From NCBI GenBank assembly GCA_963693285.1, contig OY848923.1, positions 8,146,451 to 8,210,450 on the forward strand: 64,000 nucleotides of DNA. The letters are read 5' to 3'. Positions 33,062-58,900 of this stretch are shown in pieces (position 1 is the first letter of the stretch; each line of letters starts with the position of its first letter). The DNA comes from Xestospongia muta. Lineage: Eukaryota; Porifera; Demospongiae; Haplosclerida; Petrosiidae. Both the position numbers and the translations under genes were made by a program. Under the pieces are notes generated by a model that did no database searches, was not told the DNA's origin, and saw nothing but the letters and a program-made list of their open reading frames with translations.

Positions 33062-35454
33062 AGGAAGTATGTAGCTTCATTGCTAGAGACCTTCATTGAT
33101 TTCTATATTAGGTGGTGGTCCTCTACATGCTATGGACTGCACTGACATTGTTATTGGGACAGCTAGAGGAAATAAGTTTAGAGTATTTGACTATTACACT
33201 CGTGATCGTTCTACACCACGACTTGATGAGTTCTATAATGGCACTCAAAGTATTACTGGTGCTGTCGGGAATGAAACAAATGGATATACTATAATTAAAT
33301 TTCGCAAGCCGCTAATCTCAAGTCAGTTTATTAATATAAATCATCATGAGCTTCCAATAGATATGCTTTTGATAACACTATTCATACTTAACAACGTGAT
33401 AAACATATATCTCATACCTCAAACTTGCTGAGTGTAAAATTGTTTTATTCATGTCTATTGGTTACTATGAGTCTTACTATGAATATGATAAATATGATCC
33501 CAAAAGCTACAGATCAACACTATCTTATTATATGCATAATGTAATATGATACTATGTGTGTGTGTATTTTATATTATGTATAAATATTTAGCTTATTCAT
33601 TCATATTGTATCAACTGTGCATTATGAGAGCATCTTTGTTTATAAATATTTTCATATTGTTACTATAGCTGATGGTAATGCTGACTACAATATTGGTAGA
33701 CAATCTATGCACCTTATTTGGTCTTTTGGTCAAGTTTTTCCTGACTACAATCATTCACCTGGCTCTGGTATAGAGGCAGGGACTGCAAGAAATACAATGT
33801 TCTATAGACCAGATGAAATAAAATATCATGGTTCTCGTAATAGAGGAGCAACTACTATAAACTTTTTTGGTAAGAACCATCTAATTATGTCATTAATTGA
33901 TAGCCAAGTGTCATTTCCTCTGAGATAGCATCACATGGTACTGTGATAATGACACTTGACCACAAAGTCATGTACACATCCTAGTGAGTGGGAGGATATG
34001 GAGCTGACATGTATTGAGCGTGGAAGTGTTAACCAATACCTTGTGAATATTGATAACTACGCCTCCTCTAAAAATTTATTATTTAGTTGGTGTGTATCCA
34101 TTAGTGTGTATATACATTCTAACTATGAATCCATTTTAAAAATATGAATCCATTATATTTAATAGTGCATCCATTATAGTGTTGTTTCATTTAGTTCTAT
34201 TTTTAGCAATTGTGATATTTAGTAATATAATGATGTTATAATGTTAGTTCTAGTGATGGTACATGTTATTGTAAAAAAAATGTTATTTCAATAACTAATT
34301 TGTAGCTTACACAGATGGATTTTCATGGAATCAAAGAATTTATACAAATTACTCAATATATAATTTGTTATTGTATAAAATATCACAAACAATAATTTAA
34401 TTATACAGTGGTCAATTTTACATTGATTTTTGATTCCTTGATAATCCATCCATGTAAAGTATAAATTAGTTGTCAAAATAACAAATTATTTTTACAGTGT
34501 AAATTCCAGAAATAGTTTTAATTATTTTTACATTTCAAAAAATGTTCTAGTTTTAGTTATAGTGAACTAAACAATAATCTATTACACATGTATCCTATCT
34601 CATGTCATGTTATCTTATCTTGTAGATAGGGACTCTGATGGAAGTGATATATGTAGCGGACAATATACTACAAATTGTAATGCTCAAGGCCAACAATGTG
34701 AATACTCTGCTACTTGGACTGTTAGAGGTGATTACATTCAATTCAATGTTTCAGCTCGTGTTAGTAGTCAAAGCTGGATAGCTATTGGTTTCTCTGAAGA
34801 TAGATTTATGGTAAGAATGTTGCTATGATAACAGACAATGAGTAGTGTTTCTTGTCATAACTATCATTATGTCTATTAGAAAACACTCCTTAAATTAATG
34901 ATAATTATTCTTTTAATAGCCTAATACTGACATTGTTGTAGGAGCCAGTGATGGTACCAATTCTTTTATACAAGACAGGTACAGTCATAACAATGTCTGA
35001 GTTTATTATATACATGTTCTTTCATGTTCTTTCTAGGTGGGCGTTTGCTAGGGCACAGCCTCAAGTTGATGGTAGTCAGAATATATTTAATACCAGTATT
35101 ACTCATTCTGGTGGCTATACTTCAATGAGTTTTATTCGTCGTATCAATACTGGTGATAGTTCTCAAGATATTAGTCTGTCTTCTCCACGTTTCTTTGTTT
35201 ATGGGTTTAATGGACCAGTTGATTTCAGTTCAAACTCCATTAGTCAACATCGTAACACACCTGTTGTCTCTAACAATAGGATAACCCTTCCCACTAGTGC
35301 TCAGTGTGCTGGTAAGACCCTCATTATTAAATTATTAACAGAGGTTATTATATTTTTTTCAGGTGACTTTGGTATCAGTGGAGCTGGGATTAATGTGGTA
35401 TCTTTGTTATTAGTGGCCATTGGTGGTTTGGTTGCTTTTGTATTTCAGTATTAA
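31535..35454 (+). CDS. secreted copper/LPMO-like domain, EGF and DOMON fusion, probably GPI-anchored
   Basis: Sixteen exons join exactly in frame to 690 residues (31535-31685, 31756-31835, 31884-31969, 32049-32194, 32243-32338, 32383-32511, 32559-32653, 32704-32776, 32825-32872, 32920-33066, 33112-33321, 33669-33869, 34626-34810, 34920-34978, 35037-35311, 35363-35454). Signal peptide 1-19, so the mature protein would begin with His20 (HVSLTFPPAR...GGPCGVPP). Residues 20-154 with a closing CVLQLL..YVFWSCADI resemble X325/BIM1-like copper proteins of the LPMO superfamily (inference). Then come two EGF modules (155-229), DOMON 1 (about 230-487, containing VNSTGYVAIGW, about 19 Glu and MDCTDIVIG), DOMON 2 (about 488-660, SWIAIGFSEDRFMPNTDIVV) and a hydrophobic C-terminus ending FVFQY, typical of GPI signals. 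DOMON domains bind heme or sugars. The catalytic role is unknown. Confidence 0.85.
33005..33063 (+). repeat. GAA/GAG trinucleotide tract, polyglutamate
   Basis: Purine-only coding microsatellite inside the first DOMON domain, encoding about 19 consecutive Glu. It is in frame and within an exon bounded by good splice sites. Confidence 0.9.
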
Positions 35455-35703
35455 TTGTAACAAGTTCAGGACAATTTGAAATATAATAATATTTGAGTTG
35501 CTGCATTTACCATGTTTTTTGTTCTCCCATTATCGTGTTAGTTTACTCAGTTAGTTTGACAAAAAAGTTAATTTTAAGTGAGAATAAAAAAATGAACACA
35601 TGTAAAATAAAGGATACAAAAAGTGCTGAAGTGGATGTACTAAAGTAATAGTATTAAGTGAAATTAAAAAGAAAAACAAAAAAGAATAGAGCAAAGTATG
35701 TCA

Positions 35704-42834
<7,131 letters not shown>

Positions 42835-43153
42835 TTCCCCAAAATCCTATTATATCTGTACTTTCTCTGGAAATGGCAATGACTGCAAACTTTCTTTTAA
42901 AGGATTATATCTTTGTTTGACAGTTCGCTCACTTGAAACTTAAAAGACTGGATAATATTGACTTTGAGACACCTTTCAATAAGTAGACAGCTACAGAGCA
43001 ACAAGTAATGCTAAGTAGTTCGCACTAACAACAACACTGCAAACTTTAATATGTACGTGCAAAAAGTAGCTGACACGCCCACTAGCAATAGGGTAAAAAA
43101 TGGTATTCATTCATTCACTAAATCATTGAACAACATTAAAAGTATTTAAATGT
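42835..43153. other. intergenic region
   Basis: Between the start of the Ig receptor and the stop of CWC27, both on the minus strand. It should hold the receptor promoter. No further feature recognised. Confidence 0.5.
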
Positions 43154-46848
<3,695 letters not shown>

Positions 46849-47021
46849 CGCTTGTCTAAAGTGTTGGTTCTTTCTTTCGAGTATACGGAGTTTATTGTTT
46901 TTCTCCCATTAGATTTCTATACAAATTTCAGAACGTTCCCGTATACTTCTCCGTAAACGTCCACGTGTATGCTGCATTTACCATTAAATTGTGAAACATT
47001 TTTTTAATAAATTAAAAGAAG

Positions 47022-47771
<750 letters not shown>

Positions 47772-47842
47772 ACTAACCAAAATGGGTATGGCTTTAATAC
47801 AATAGCCACGCCTTTTTTCATTGTATTATTGCAAAGAATATA
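47772..47842. promoter_or_regulatory. SREK1IP1/DBT compact bidirectional promoter
   Basis: 71 bases between divergent start codons, including GGGTATGGC and GCCACGCC strings. Shared promoter inferred from spacing. Confidence 0.6.
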
Positions 47843-49712
47843 ATGTATAGAGTGTTACCAAATAGATTGTTGTGTTTAGGAAGACAACTCATTCGACCAG
47901 TTGCCTCTTCTCAGGTTAACTAACTAAATGAGAGTTTGTATTGATATTTTTGTAGGTATTTCCTCACAGACAATGGTGTCATCATCGCCAGATTCATTTG
48001 TCATCATATTGTAAGCTATAAATAGGTAATAATAATGATGTCATTATTATGTCATGTACAGTTGATGGGAAAGTGGTTCCATTTAATTTACCAGATGTGG
48101 GCGAAGCTATAATGACTGTCGTTGTTAAAGAATGGTACTTTGTGTAATTACAATAACCTTATATGTCTTTCTGGTTTTAAAAACAGGTTAGTCCAACCTG
48201 GTGATACGGTTGCTATGGGAGACCCAGTATGTGAAGTACAAAGTGATAAGGTAAGATATATGTCCATTTTGCATGTATATGGATATTGATCCATTGTTCA
48301 GTCTGCTGCTACAATCTACTGTCCATATGATGGAGTTGTACAGGAACTTATGTACGAAGTTGATGACATTGCTAAAAAAGACGAGCCATTGTTAACAGTT
48401 GAAATAGAAGATGAAGACACACCCACTCCTGGTTAGGGCGTTGTCATGACGACCATTAGTATGCTTATTTCCCTAGAACAATCAATGGGTACAGTTCCAG
48501 AGGAACCAATAGAAGAAGCCACACCTCCACAATCATCGTTAAGTAGTGGGAGTGGCAAAGTTCTTGCTACTCCAGCTGTTCGTAAAATGGCTATTGAACA
48601 AAATGTTCATTTATCTGATATTGAAGGATCTGGTCACAATGGACGTATTTTAAAAGAAGATATATTAAATTATATTGAGTCAAAGACTGGTAACCCCTTA
48701 ACTATTTAACTTTAATTATCATTAATTATTTTATAGTACTATCTATAGTGAAGGAACCTGTCTTACATACAGAGACCACACCTCCTATCACACCCACTGG
48801 TGAAGATCATGTAGAACCTATTAAAGGATACAAAATGATTATGGTCAGGACAATGACAGCATCAGGACAAGTTAGTTAATTAACTAGTAATTATTAATAA
48901 ATGTATACCCTTTAATTAGATCCCTCAATTTGGCTATTGTGATGAGGTTGAAATGACGGAAGCTATTCAATTGCGTTCTTACCTTAAAGATGTTCTTGCT
49001 GATAGAGGAGTTAAATTCTCGTACATGCCCCTAATAATTAAGGCAATTTCCTTGGCATTACAAGAGTATCCAGTACTTAATGCTCACGTTGATGAAACAT
49101 GTTCTAATTTAACTTATAAATCTGATCATAATATTGGAGTTGCTGTGGATACGCCACAAGGTCTAGTTGTACCCAATGTAAAACAAGTCCAAGTGAGTGT
49201 CACATGATGTCATGTGACTATATAGTTCCCATATTATGTCATTATGATGTCATACTTCATAGAACAAGTCTATATTTGAAATAGCTACTGAGCTTAATCG
49301 TATTCATGAGCTTAGTATGAAAGGTTCATTATCTCCCAAAGATATAGTGGGCGGGACCTTTTCTCTATCAAATATTGGAGCTGTAAGCTAATAACTTGTT
49401 GTAGTATTAAAGTCTATTAATTAATTAAGGTGGGTGGGACTTATACACGTCCATTGATACTTCCTCCCGAAGTTTGTATTGGAGCAATTGGTAAAATTCA
49501 GGTAATTATTTTATTATATGTTTAATTATCTATGATTATTATAGGAAGTACCCCGGTTTAATAAAAATGGTAATGTTGTTCAAAGTAATGTGATGTATGT
49601 GAGCTGGTCAGCTGATCATCGTGTGATCGATGGAGCAACTGTTGCTAGGTTCTCAAACTTGTGGAAATTGTACTTGGAAAACCCGACAAGAATGCTTATA
49701 GATTTGAAATAA
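47843..49712 (+). CDS. DBT: DBT, E2 of branched-chain alpha-keto acid dehydrogenase
   Basis: Mitochondrial dihydrolipoamide acyltransferase of valine, leucine and isoleucine breakdown. ATG 47843 begins an Arg/Leu-rich presequence ([19 protein letters not shown]). The lipoyl domain holds the modified lysine in CEVQSDKSAATI. A peripheral-subunit-binding domain follows ([19 protein letters not shown]), then the catalytic acyltransferase core: [49 protein letters not shown] and the HxxxDG active site in [12 protein letters not shown]. Domain order and the YCDE motif place it with DBT, not DLAT or DLST. About eleven short exons, ending LLIDLK-type. Convergent with the phosphatase gene. Confidence 0.95.
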
Positions 49713-49976
49713 TTAATAGGTGTGGTTCTTTTACAATCATTGAAATTAAAACTATTTAAAATGTAAGTGTACTATGTGTCACTTTGCAAGTTGTGCTATT
49801 GGATAATTTAGAAAGTAGACAGGAATAGTTTTTTTTTAAATCTTCTTTAACAACAACCTACAATTCTCAGTTAATGACATATACAGGAAAAATAAATACT
49901 GCATTGCACAATATTGGATAATCTAATTTAGTATATTGTCAAATAATAGCAGAATAAAAGCAGAACTAGTAGAAAG

Positions 49977-52900
49977 TTATATATAAGATTGGAAGTTAGC
50001 ATATGTACTAAATGACTGTACATATTCTAGTAGAGCTCGATAAACAAATATGTATTGTTCCTGTGGGTGGAGTTATAATAAAGTGATGTAACAATGACAT
50101 CATTAACTGACCAGTGTCTGGACCATATTAGATCGTTGTGTACGTAAATGCTTTACAATATTAAAAACATTAACAAGGTGTTCTGTTTTCACTCTCTCAA
50201 TGGCGATACTAAGAGCACAAAATGCTCCAGTACGTCCAACACCAGCACTAAAAAATTACAGGTTAAGAAATGATATTTACAAGTTATATTGTACTAACCT
50301 GCAATGTACTACGACAGGTTTATTACCAGTCTGTTGCTGTCGTCTCATCACTTGATCTATAAGATCAATCATTCCTTCTCCATTTTTAGGAGCACCACTT
50401 TTAGGCCATGTAGTAAAATTGAACTGATGAACTACACGGGAGTCACTGAAATCACGCTATAAAATAGTAACACAATTATATCAAATTGAGTATTATAATT
50501 AAATACAATATATATATATATATATATATATATAGCAACATTGTATAAAAATAGTAATATAGTATTACAAATAGTACAGTCTGTTAAATCATAAATAAAG
50601 TAGTACTATAAATAGTAACTGTAATATAAATAGTAGCATAGCACTACGAGTAAGTACTATAAATAGTAACTGTAATATAAATAGTAGCATAGCACTACGA
50701 GTAAGTACTATAAATAGTAACATTATACTTACTGTAGCATAAGTGATTTTCATTTGTCGATGTATATAATCATTTAGAGTATTCTCACTTTCCAATAAAA
50801 CATTGATTTGTCCAAAACTAACTTCCATACCAATTTTCTCTGGCCAGTATTGAACACTCTTTACCTAATGACAACTGTAATTATTAAAGTAATTGTAGGG
50901 GTAGCCTCACCTGGCCTTTCTCCTCTAATTTAGACAACATTACAACTGTACTTACTTGCTGTTCCCATATCATACGCCAAAAATCATCGACTGTATTCTT
51001 AAGAGGTCCTTGTGTAGCAATAAAAACATTCTTTTCCTTATATCCCTATATTAATAACATAAATTATGTAATAGCCCTGTAATAATACTACATTATGATC
51101 TAATAATAATATACTCACGTCAATAAAACTAGCATTGATGTAATCAGATCCAATTTCTCCTGGTCGTTTTGTAAGTTTGACACGATTATGATCATCTAAA
51201 AAATAATGAATTAACTTCTTAATATTTGAATAGATTAATGAATTGAGAAATTGATAAATGGATAGTTACATAAACTTACAAGGTAGTACATTATGTAATC
51301 TGTTTTTGTCTTTATTTGCATCATTTCTTGCACTACTAAAATCATTAAAATGATTCTTGTCATTTCGGAGATTCTAAAAAATTGAGTTATGTCATTTAAA
51401 TAACTGACATGAGTGTGACTTACTTCAAACTCTATAGAGAATCCAGTATCTCCTTCTTCAGATTCTTCTTCCAATTCTGTTATTCTATCATCAAGTTGTT
51501 CAACACCTATATCAGTCCATCCTGTTGCTAACACTTCAAGTAATGCATCATGAATAAAGATGTATTGTGCCTATACAACAGAGAAGATGACGGCTGAAAT
51601 AAAGAGAGAGTAACTGACCTCAGTTTGTACCATGTGGTTCCTATCTTCTCTCATATTGCGAACAAAACCGTATGGATTAACTTCTTGTTCATGCTCTGCT
51701 CGCTGCATTTCAACATCAATGGTTATTAAAGTTCCAGTTCGGCCAACACCAGCACTGTATAGTGCATTATATACTGGTACACATATAATATAGTAAGTTA
51801 CCTGCAGTGTATTATCATAGGTCTGGGGTCATTGTATTTATGATGACGACGTAATGTACGTAGGAACTGTAGGACAGGTGTTGGATGACGTGGTACTCCA
51901 AAGTCAGGCCAGGAGGTGTAATGGAATTGTTTGACTTCACGTGTTTCTTTATGATCATGCTATATTAAGAAAATGTAAATAATTTGAAGGAAATATAACC
52001 TTATTACTTACAGCTGAGATCTCAAATATTCGTATGCAATAGTCTGCATGTGATATGGATCTAGTGAGAGTAACAGTAATGTTGCCTAACTGTTCAGTAG
52101 ATCCCACATTATCAGGCCAATACTGACTACATTTTACCTACAAAATCACAGGATCAAGGCTAATTATAGTATCAATATTAATATACCCGCATTTTCTCTA
52201 CCAAGTTAGTTAACATGACAACTGTTGGACTGTTATAATCCCAGACCATACGCCAGAAATCTCCTACAGTATCTGGTAATGGACCTTGAGTAGCAATGAA
52301 CTCTTTCTCTCTATTGTAGCCCTGCATTGTTAGAGATAATTAATATTGTTATTACTAGGAACTAACTCACTTTCATGAAGTTAGCATTAATGTAATCATG
52401 AGGAAAGTCTTCCACTGGAATTAACTTGACACGAGAATGATCATCTGGTAATTATAGATTATTTGATGTACAATTAACTTAGACTTACAGCATTGAATAT
52501 TGGCATATCTATTTCTTAACTTGTTCATTGGATTCAGACAGACATCAACTGATGGATGAGGGGATGTACGACATATCTCCTATAAAATTACATATTGATT
52601 ACCAATTAAATTACATTATCTCATACATCATATTCCTGACTGAACATATAATTATCATTGGCATGAAGTCGATCTACTATCTTCTCAAATTCTCCCACAG
52701 ATATCGGAAAATGTCCTTCATAAATTTGGCCTGTACCAACGGGTTCCCCATCAACATCCAGGAAGGCGGGGTTTGGGATGGAGGGCAGAGAGAGGTCAGA
52801 TGTCATATTAATAACTTCATTACGATCCTTCTGTGTCCAATTAAAATAATATTATAATAATTATAATTATTTATATTATTTTGTTTTATATTATTTATAT

Positions 52901-55900
52901 TATAATATTATTATTTTACCATGCTAAATGTTTTTCGAATATTAAAACCACCACTTCGTCTCCTAATAGATAGATGAATAGACATAGACAAATGGATAGA
53001 TAGATAGACAAATGGATGAATAGACAGACAAATTATGGATAGATTGACAAATGAATGAAGGGACAGATAAACACAAACACTAACTTGTATAACACCACAA
53101 CTATTATTATAACCACTATAATAACAATGATAATTAGTAATAGAACAGTCACTACTGATCCAGCTATAGCTGGTCTTGGATCACCCACTAAAATAATAAG
53201 ATAATTAACTCAATATCAACAATACTGTATTAAAAATAGTAATATAATATTATAAATAATAGCATAATACTATAAAGAGTATACCTGTAGTAATAGGGAC
53301 AGTATAATTACTGGATGTAAATATATCATATTGACGAGTGCTAGTCTGCTTACTGACTCCATTCTAATTAATATATTTATTATAATTATTTTATACATAT
53401 AATGTCACTTACATTGTTAGGTATTGGATATGCTCTTAAGAAGAATGTAAATGATGAACCATAACGAAGGGGTCCATTATAATATTGTGATTTATCTTTA
53501 GGTTGATTATCAGGGTCTCCGATAACATATAGATTACTAGATGGGAATAGATCACTACCAAATTCAGCTGCAATATATGCAACATTAAAGGAATCAGTGT
53601 TGGAGATTTCATCATAAGTTTTAAAACTATCTAGCGATGGGAACAGTTTGTCAGGGGAATCTGATGGTAGGGATGATCCACTAATTAATACTGCTATTAC
53701 TTGATAATGACTAAGAGATAAATTATGAAATAAATTCAAAGTTATTTTAATTATTAATTACCTTATCGGTCCATTAATATTAGAGGGTTCAGTAATCTGT
53801 ATTGTCACTTTACGACCATCAACAGCATTAGCTGGAAGAACAGGCTTATCAACAGGGGGTGGAGCTAGTTATTAAAGGAGAATAATGAGTTAGACCCTGT
53901 TATTAATTGTACTTACGTTCCACTAATGTATCTACTGATATACTACCACTTCGAGCACTTTCTCCAGCACCATTAATAGCAGTCACTGCTATTGTATATG
54001 TACTACGTGGATAAAGGTCTAGTAAGGTTGTCGTGGTAACAGTATAGGAGACTGTAGTCACTCTCTCTGAGCCATTGTAGCTTGGATCATCGACAGTGTA
54101 GCTTTTTGAAGGTTGGTAGTATATCTGTTATAATAGTTTGGATAATGGCATGCGCAATGGATACATAATGTTGCATAACAGATGTATAATTTTGTATAAT
54201 GGATGCATACTGTTGCAGAATTGACACTTAATGTTGCATTATTGATGCATAACCATTCATAATGGATGCATATTGATGTAGAAGTGATTCTTAAATGAAT
54301 TCACTGACTTTAAAAGTTGATATGACACCGTTAGGACAAGTTGGAGTGAACCAAGTAATTGATATATTTCTACTACCACTTGATATTTTACGAAGATAAC
54401 GAGGAGCACATGACGCTAAAAATTAGAAATAATTTAACATAATAATTGTAAACATAAGAATGATGTAACATACTATCATTGAGTGTTCTTTTTATTATAG
54501 TAGCATCTGGTCCAAACCCAACAGCAGTACCAGCTGATACAGTGAATGTATAGATTGTATATATATTTAGTTCATTAATTTGTGCAGTAGTTTCTCTGCC
54601 AATGTAAGTAGTTTCTCTAACAGAAATTGGTTGACTTGGATTAGTTGTTGTTGTAATGCGATGACGTGTGATGTTGCCATTCTGGTAAAACAGATCTGGA
54701 GAGCTCCAGGAGAGGGTGACTGATCTTGAGGTATGAGAATAAGCTATTAGATTTTGTGGGGTTTGGTCAGGTTCTACAGAGAGAGAACAATGATATCACA
54801 ATAACAAAGTTCTACCTTACCATCTTCTAATGTGAATATTGTACAATGATCAGTTGATACTGGACTACCTCCAATAATAGTATAAGCAATAATAGAAAAT
54901 GAATATGAAGTGGCTTTCCAAAGTTGAGGTATCAAGAGTTCAGTAATGTTGGTTGGTGTAGTCATTGTATAACTGTCATTGTGATTGGTATAGTTTAGAC
55001 CAGATATAGACTCTAATGGTTTGTATGTAATAGAATAATGCTGAATGAGACCATTAGCTTGTAATGGTGTCCGCCAAGAGAGATTTATGGCTGTAGAACT
55101 GTTGGCTGTTGCTTGACAGTCATATGGAGGAGAATCAGGAGCTAGGGGAGAGAGGAGGAGAAAGAGAGTTATACGCATGTAACATTACACTTACCATCAG
55201 GTTCTGTTCGTATTGGTGTTGAAGGTACTCCTTTATCAAAATCACTGCATCCAATATCATTACAGGCTACTACAGTTAATCGATATTTAGTATAAGGGAT
55301 GATACCACTGGTGATGTTATAAGATGTAACAGTAGTTGTAGTATACTCTAAATTGGATGGATAGACTAAAACATAAGATTGATTAGGTCTGTCCAAATCT
55401 TTCTGATATACATAAAATCCTTTAATAGGACTGTTTCCATTAAAATCTGGACTCCAGGTAACAAATATAGTACGAGCTGTATAACTATCAACTTTAACAT
55501 TAATAGGAGGATCAGGACGTTCTGTAAGAGACAAACATTAAACAGATAATGTCTAGTATAATATGACTTACCTAATACTGTTATTGATATTAGACCTGAC
55601 TCAGCAGTTAGTTTACCAGTACCTTGTAACATGTTTGTAGCTACACAAGAATAGTTTGCAGTATCTGCTCGTGTTACATTTTTAAATCTCAATAAGCCCA
55701 CAGATCCTATATCCATTATATTAGGAATATTAGTAACGTTAGCATTTAGTAACTCTTGAGGAACATATAACCCTGATATTTCTGTGATACGTACAGTTTC
55801 CATGGCGATATTGGCATTAGATTGTATGGGGACACTGTTATTATTCCAACTAATATCTACAAGAGGGTATCCAGTGACAATACAAAATAAAGTAAGAGGT

Positions 55901-58900
55901 TGAGATATCAGTAATGATGTAGAGTTAGATTGTATATGTATCACAGGAGATACTAGAAGGAAGAGGTCATTACAACATATTGAATATTGTAATATTACTT
56001 ACCGTGTACTGTTAATAATGCACTACTTAATTTACTACCAACATAGTTAGTAATATTACATTGATAGAGACCACGATCTTCATATTGTAGATTATGAACT
56101 GTCAAACTTCCAAAGATAATGCTACTATTATCTCTAATAATAGAGTATTTATTGCTAGCCATAGCTTGAGCTGTATTTAATAAGTCCTTAGTGTTATTGA
56201 ATACCCAATAAACTTGATGAGGTGGATCAGCAATAGCTTCACAATCAAATGTCACATTTTGTCCATCAATGACTGTCTTAGCAGAAGGTCTCTTAATAAA
56301 ATATGGTGGACCTATATACAGAATATCATTTTAAAAAGTTAGTATGTATTACTGACCATGTACAATGATGTCAATATGGTTGTAATCTAATCCAGCTGGG
56401 TTAGTAACCAAGAGAAAATAACGACCTTCATCAGTTTGATTAATATTACTAATATTTAGACTAAGTTTATCTGGACTAAAAGTGTACATTGAGTTTCCAA
56501 TTCTAGTGGATAGTTCAGTAATTTCTATGTTCTTAATATCATTAGGAAAAGTGGAGAAAACTCCAGAGAATATCCACCTAATATTGTTAGACGTCACTTG
56601 TGGAACAGCATTATCAATTCTAAAATTAAGAGTGGTAAAATTATCTTCAATCCCAATAATATGACGATCTCCTTCCAATGGAACAACAACTGGTAATACT
56701 GAAAGTAGAGCAGTAAAATAAATAACATTAAAATACTGCACTTACCTTGTACAAAGACATTGAAGTTGACAGTGACTTCAGTTACTATGTTAGAAGCACT
56801 ACAAGAGAATGGACCAGTATCAGTACCATTACTAACTAATGTTAATGTTTGAGTTGTTAGATAAATTAATCCATCTGATGTCATATAGTTCTGAATAACT
56901 TGTCCACTCAATTCAATTCGACTATTAATGCCATTACTATTACCATTAAGTGGGAAAGAATTTCTATACCAACTCAGAGAAGGTGAAGGTATACCAGTTG
57001 CATTACAAGTTAATACAATAGAACTTGATTCATTGACATTAAATGTCTGATTTGAAATAGGATAGTGAATGAGTGGAGTAACTATAAGAGAAATATGACA
57101 TTAAATTAGAGAATATTGTATTTACCATGTACTATCAGATATGCTGTACTGTTGCGCTCAATAACTCTGTTTTCTGCAGAACATATATAACTTCCCACAT
57201 CAGAAGGTATTGATACAGGTAAAGTAAAGATACTAGTGATTATTCTATCACCAGATAATGTCTCATGTATCAAAGAATTTGAACTATTAGTAATAAGTTC
57301 TGCAACAACTCGAGCTTCAGTCTGTCTGTACCATTTGATAGTAGGTCTTGGATGACCACTGACGGTACATGTAAAGGACACAGAGTGTGGTTCTATTGTT
57401 GTATCATTTATTGGAGGCCCAGTTATTACAGGAGCAACTATAACAATAGCAGTAGTGACTTGTAAGTAATAATATTATCTCACCTAATACATCTAAAGAG
57501 AATTGGTCAGTATTATTACCAGCAATGTTAGTAGCTGTACAGTAATAGTTTGTATTGGTGTCATTATCTTGAGCATCAGTTAGTGTAAGTACTTCAGTTA
57601 TACGATAGATCAAAGATGATAACAACAACGTGCTCATAGATGATATTGAGATCCTGATATCAGTCTTATTATAGATCATAATTCCATTCCTATACCAGGT
57701 AATACTGGGTTCAGGGACACCTCTAGCTATACATTGGAATGAGACTGAAGAGTTCTCATTAACAGTGTAGACAGATTGATTCACAGTAATGTTTGGAGTA
57801 ACTATAATGAAGATAGTAATATATCAGTGATATATGTGTTACTAACCATATACAGTGAGATATGCTGAAGTAGTAACATTATTAACACTATTAGATATCA
57901 CACAGTCATATAGTCCAGTATCAAGAGGAGTTGATGTCATTATAACTAATCTACTAGTAACTCTAGTAGCCGATGTATTAGTAGTTGTAATATTATAATC
58001 TTCAGATGATTGAAGTAGCTGGTTAGTTCCATTATTAAATGTTCTAGTCCATGTAATATTAGGTTGAGGTAAACCATTAGCTGAACAATTAAAGATAGCA
58101 TTAGCTGGTTGTATAACAGTTATATTAACTGGTGCTTCTGTTATATCAGGAACAACTAGAGAGAGAGAGACAATAGATTAAATTAAGTGATAATGGTATT
58201 AACTTACAATTGACAGTAAGACTGGCTGTTCCAGTGACATTTGCTAGAGTATTTTTACCAATACATTGATATTCTCCATCAAATGTTCGAGATACATTTT
58301 GTAATTTTAAAGTACTAGTTAGTTTAGTAGTGCCTTCTGTAGTCTCTGTTATTAGAACATTACTACCATTAGTTAATTCTCTATATCCACCAGCTGAAGT
58401 ATACCAAGATAGAGTAGGTTGTTGTAATCCAGATACAACACATGTAAAGGTAACATCATTAAATTCAGTAATAGTTTGACTTTTTGGATCTTGTACGAGT
58501 CGAGTACCAACTATAAGAATTATATTTATAATAATTTATAATGTAATAAATAATACTTACAATAGACAGTAAGTTCAAACTGGTCTGTATCATTACCAGC
58601 TACATTAGTAGCAGTACATGTATATCCTGTACTAGTATCACTACTATAAGCATTAGTAAGTGTTAATATTCCTGTGACTTCATAGATGAGAGATGATAAC
58701 TGTATACTTGTGGATGTTAATGTGAATCTTGTGTTATTATAGATCATAATTCCATTCCTATACCAGGTAATACTGGGTTTGGGGACACCTCTAGCTATAC
58801 ATTGGAATGAGACTGAAGAGTTCTCATTAACAATGTAGACAGATTGATTCACAGTAATGTTTGGAGTAACTATAATGATGATAGTAACATATCAGTGATA

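Noticed and set aside
33870..34625. Additional exon of the DOMON gene in the 756-base intron
   Set aside because: Exon 12 (phase 1) joins exon 13 exactly in frame without it; no DOMON-like sequence seen between.
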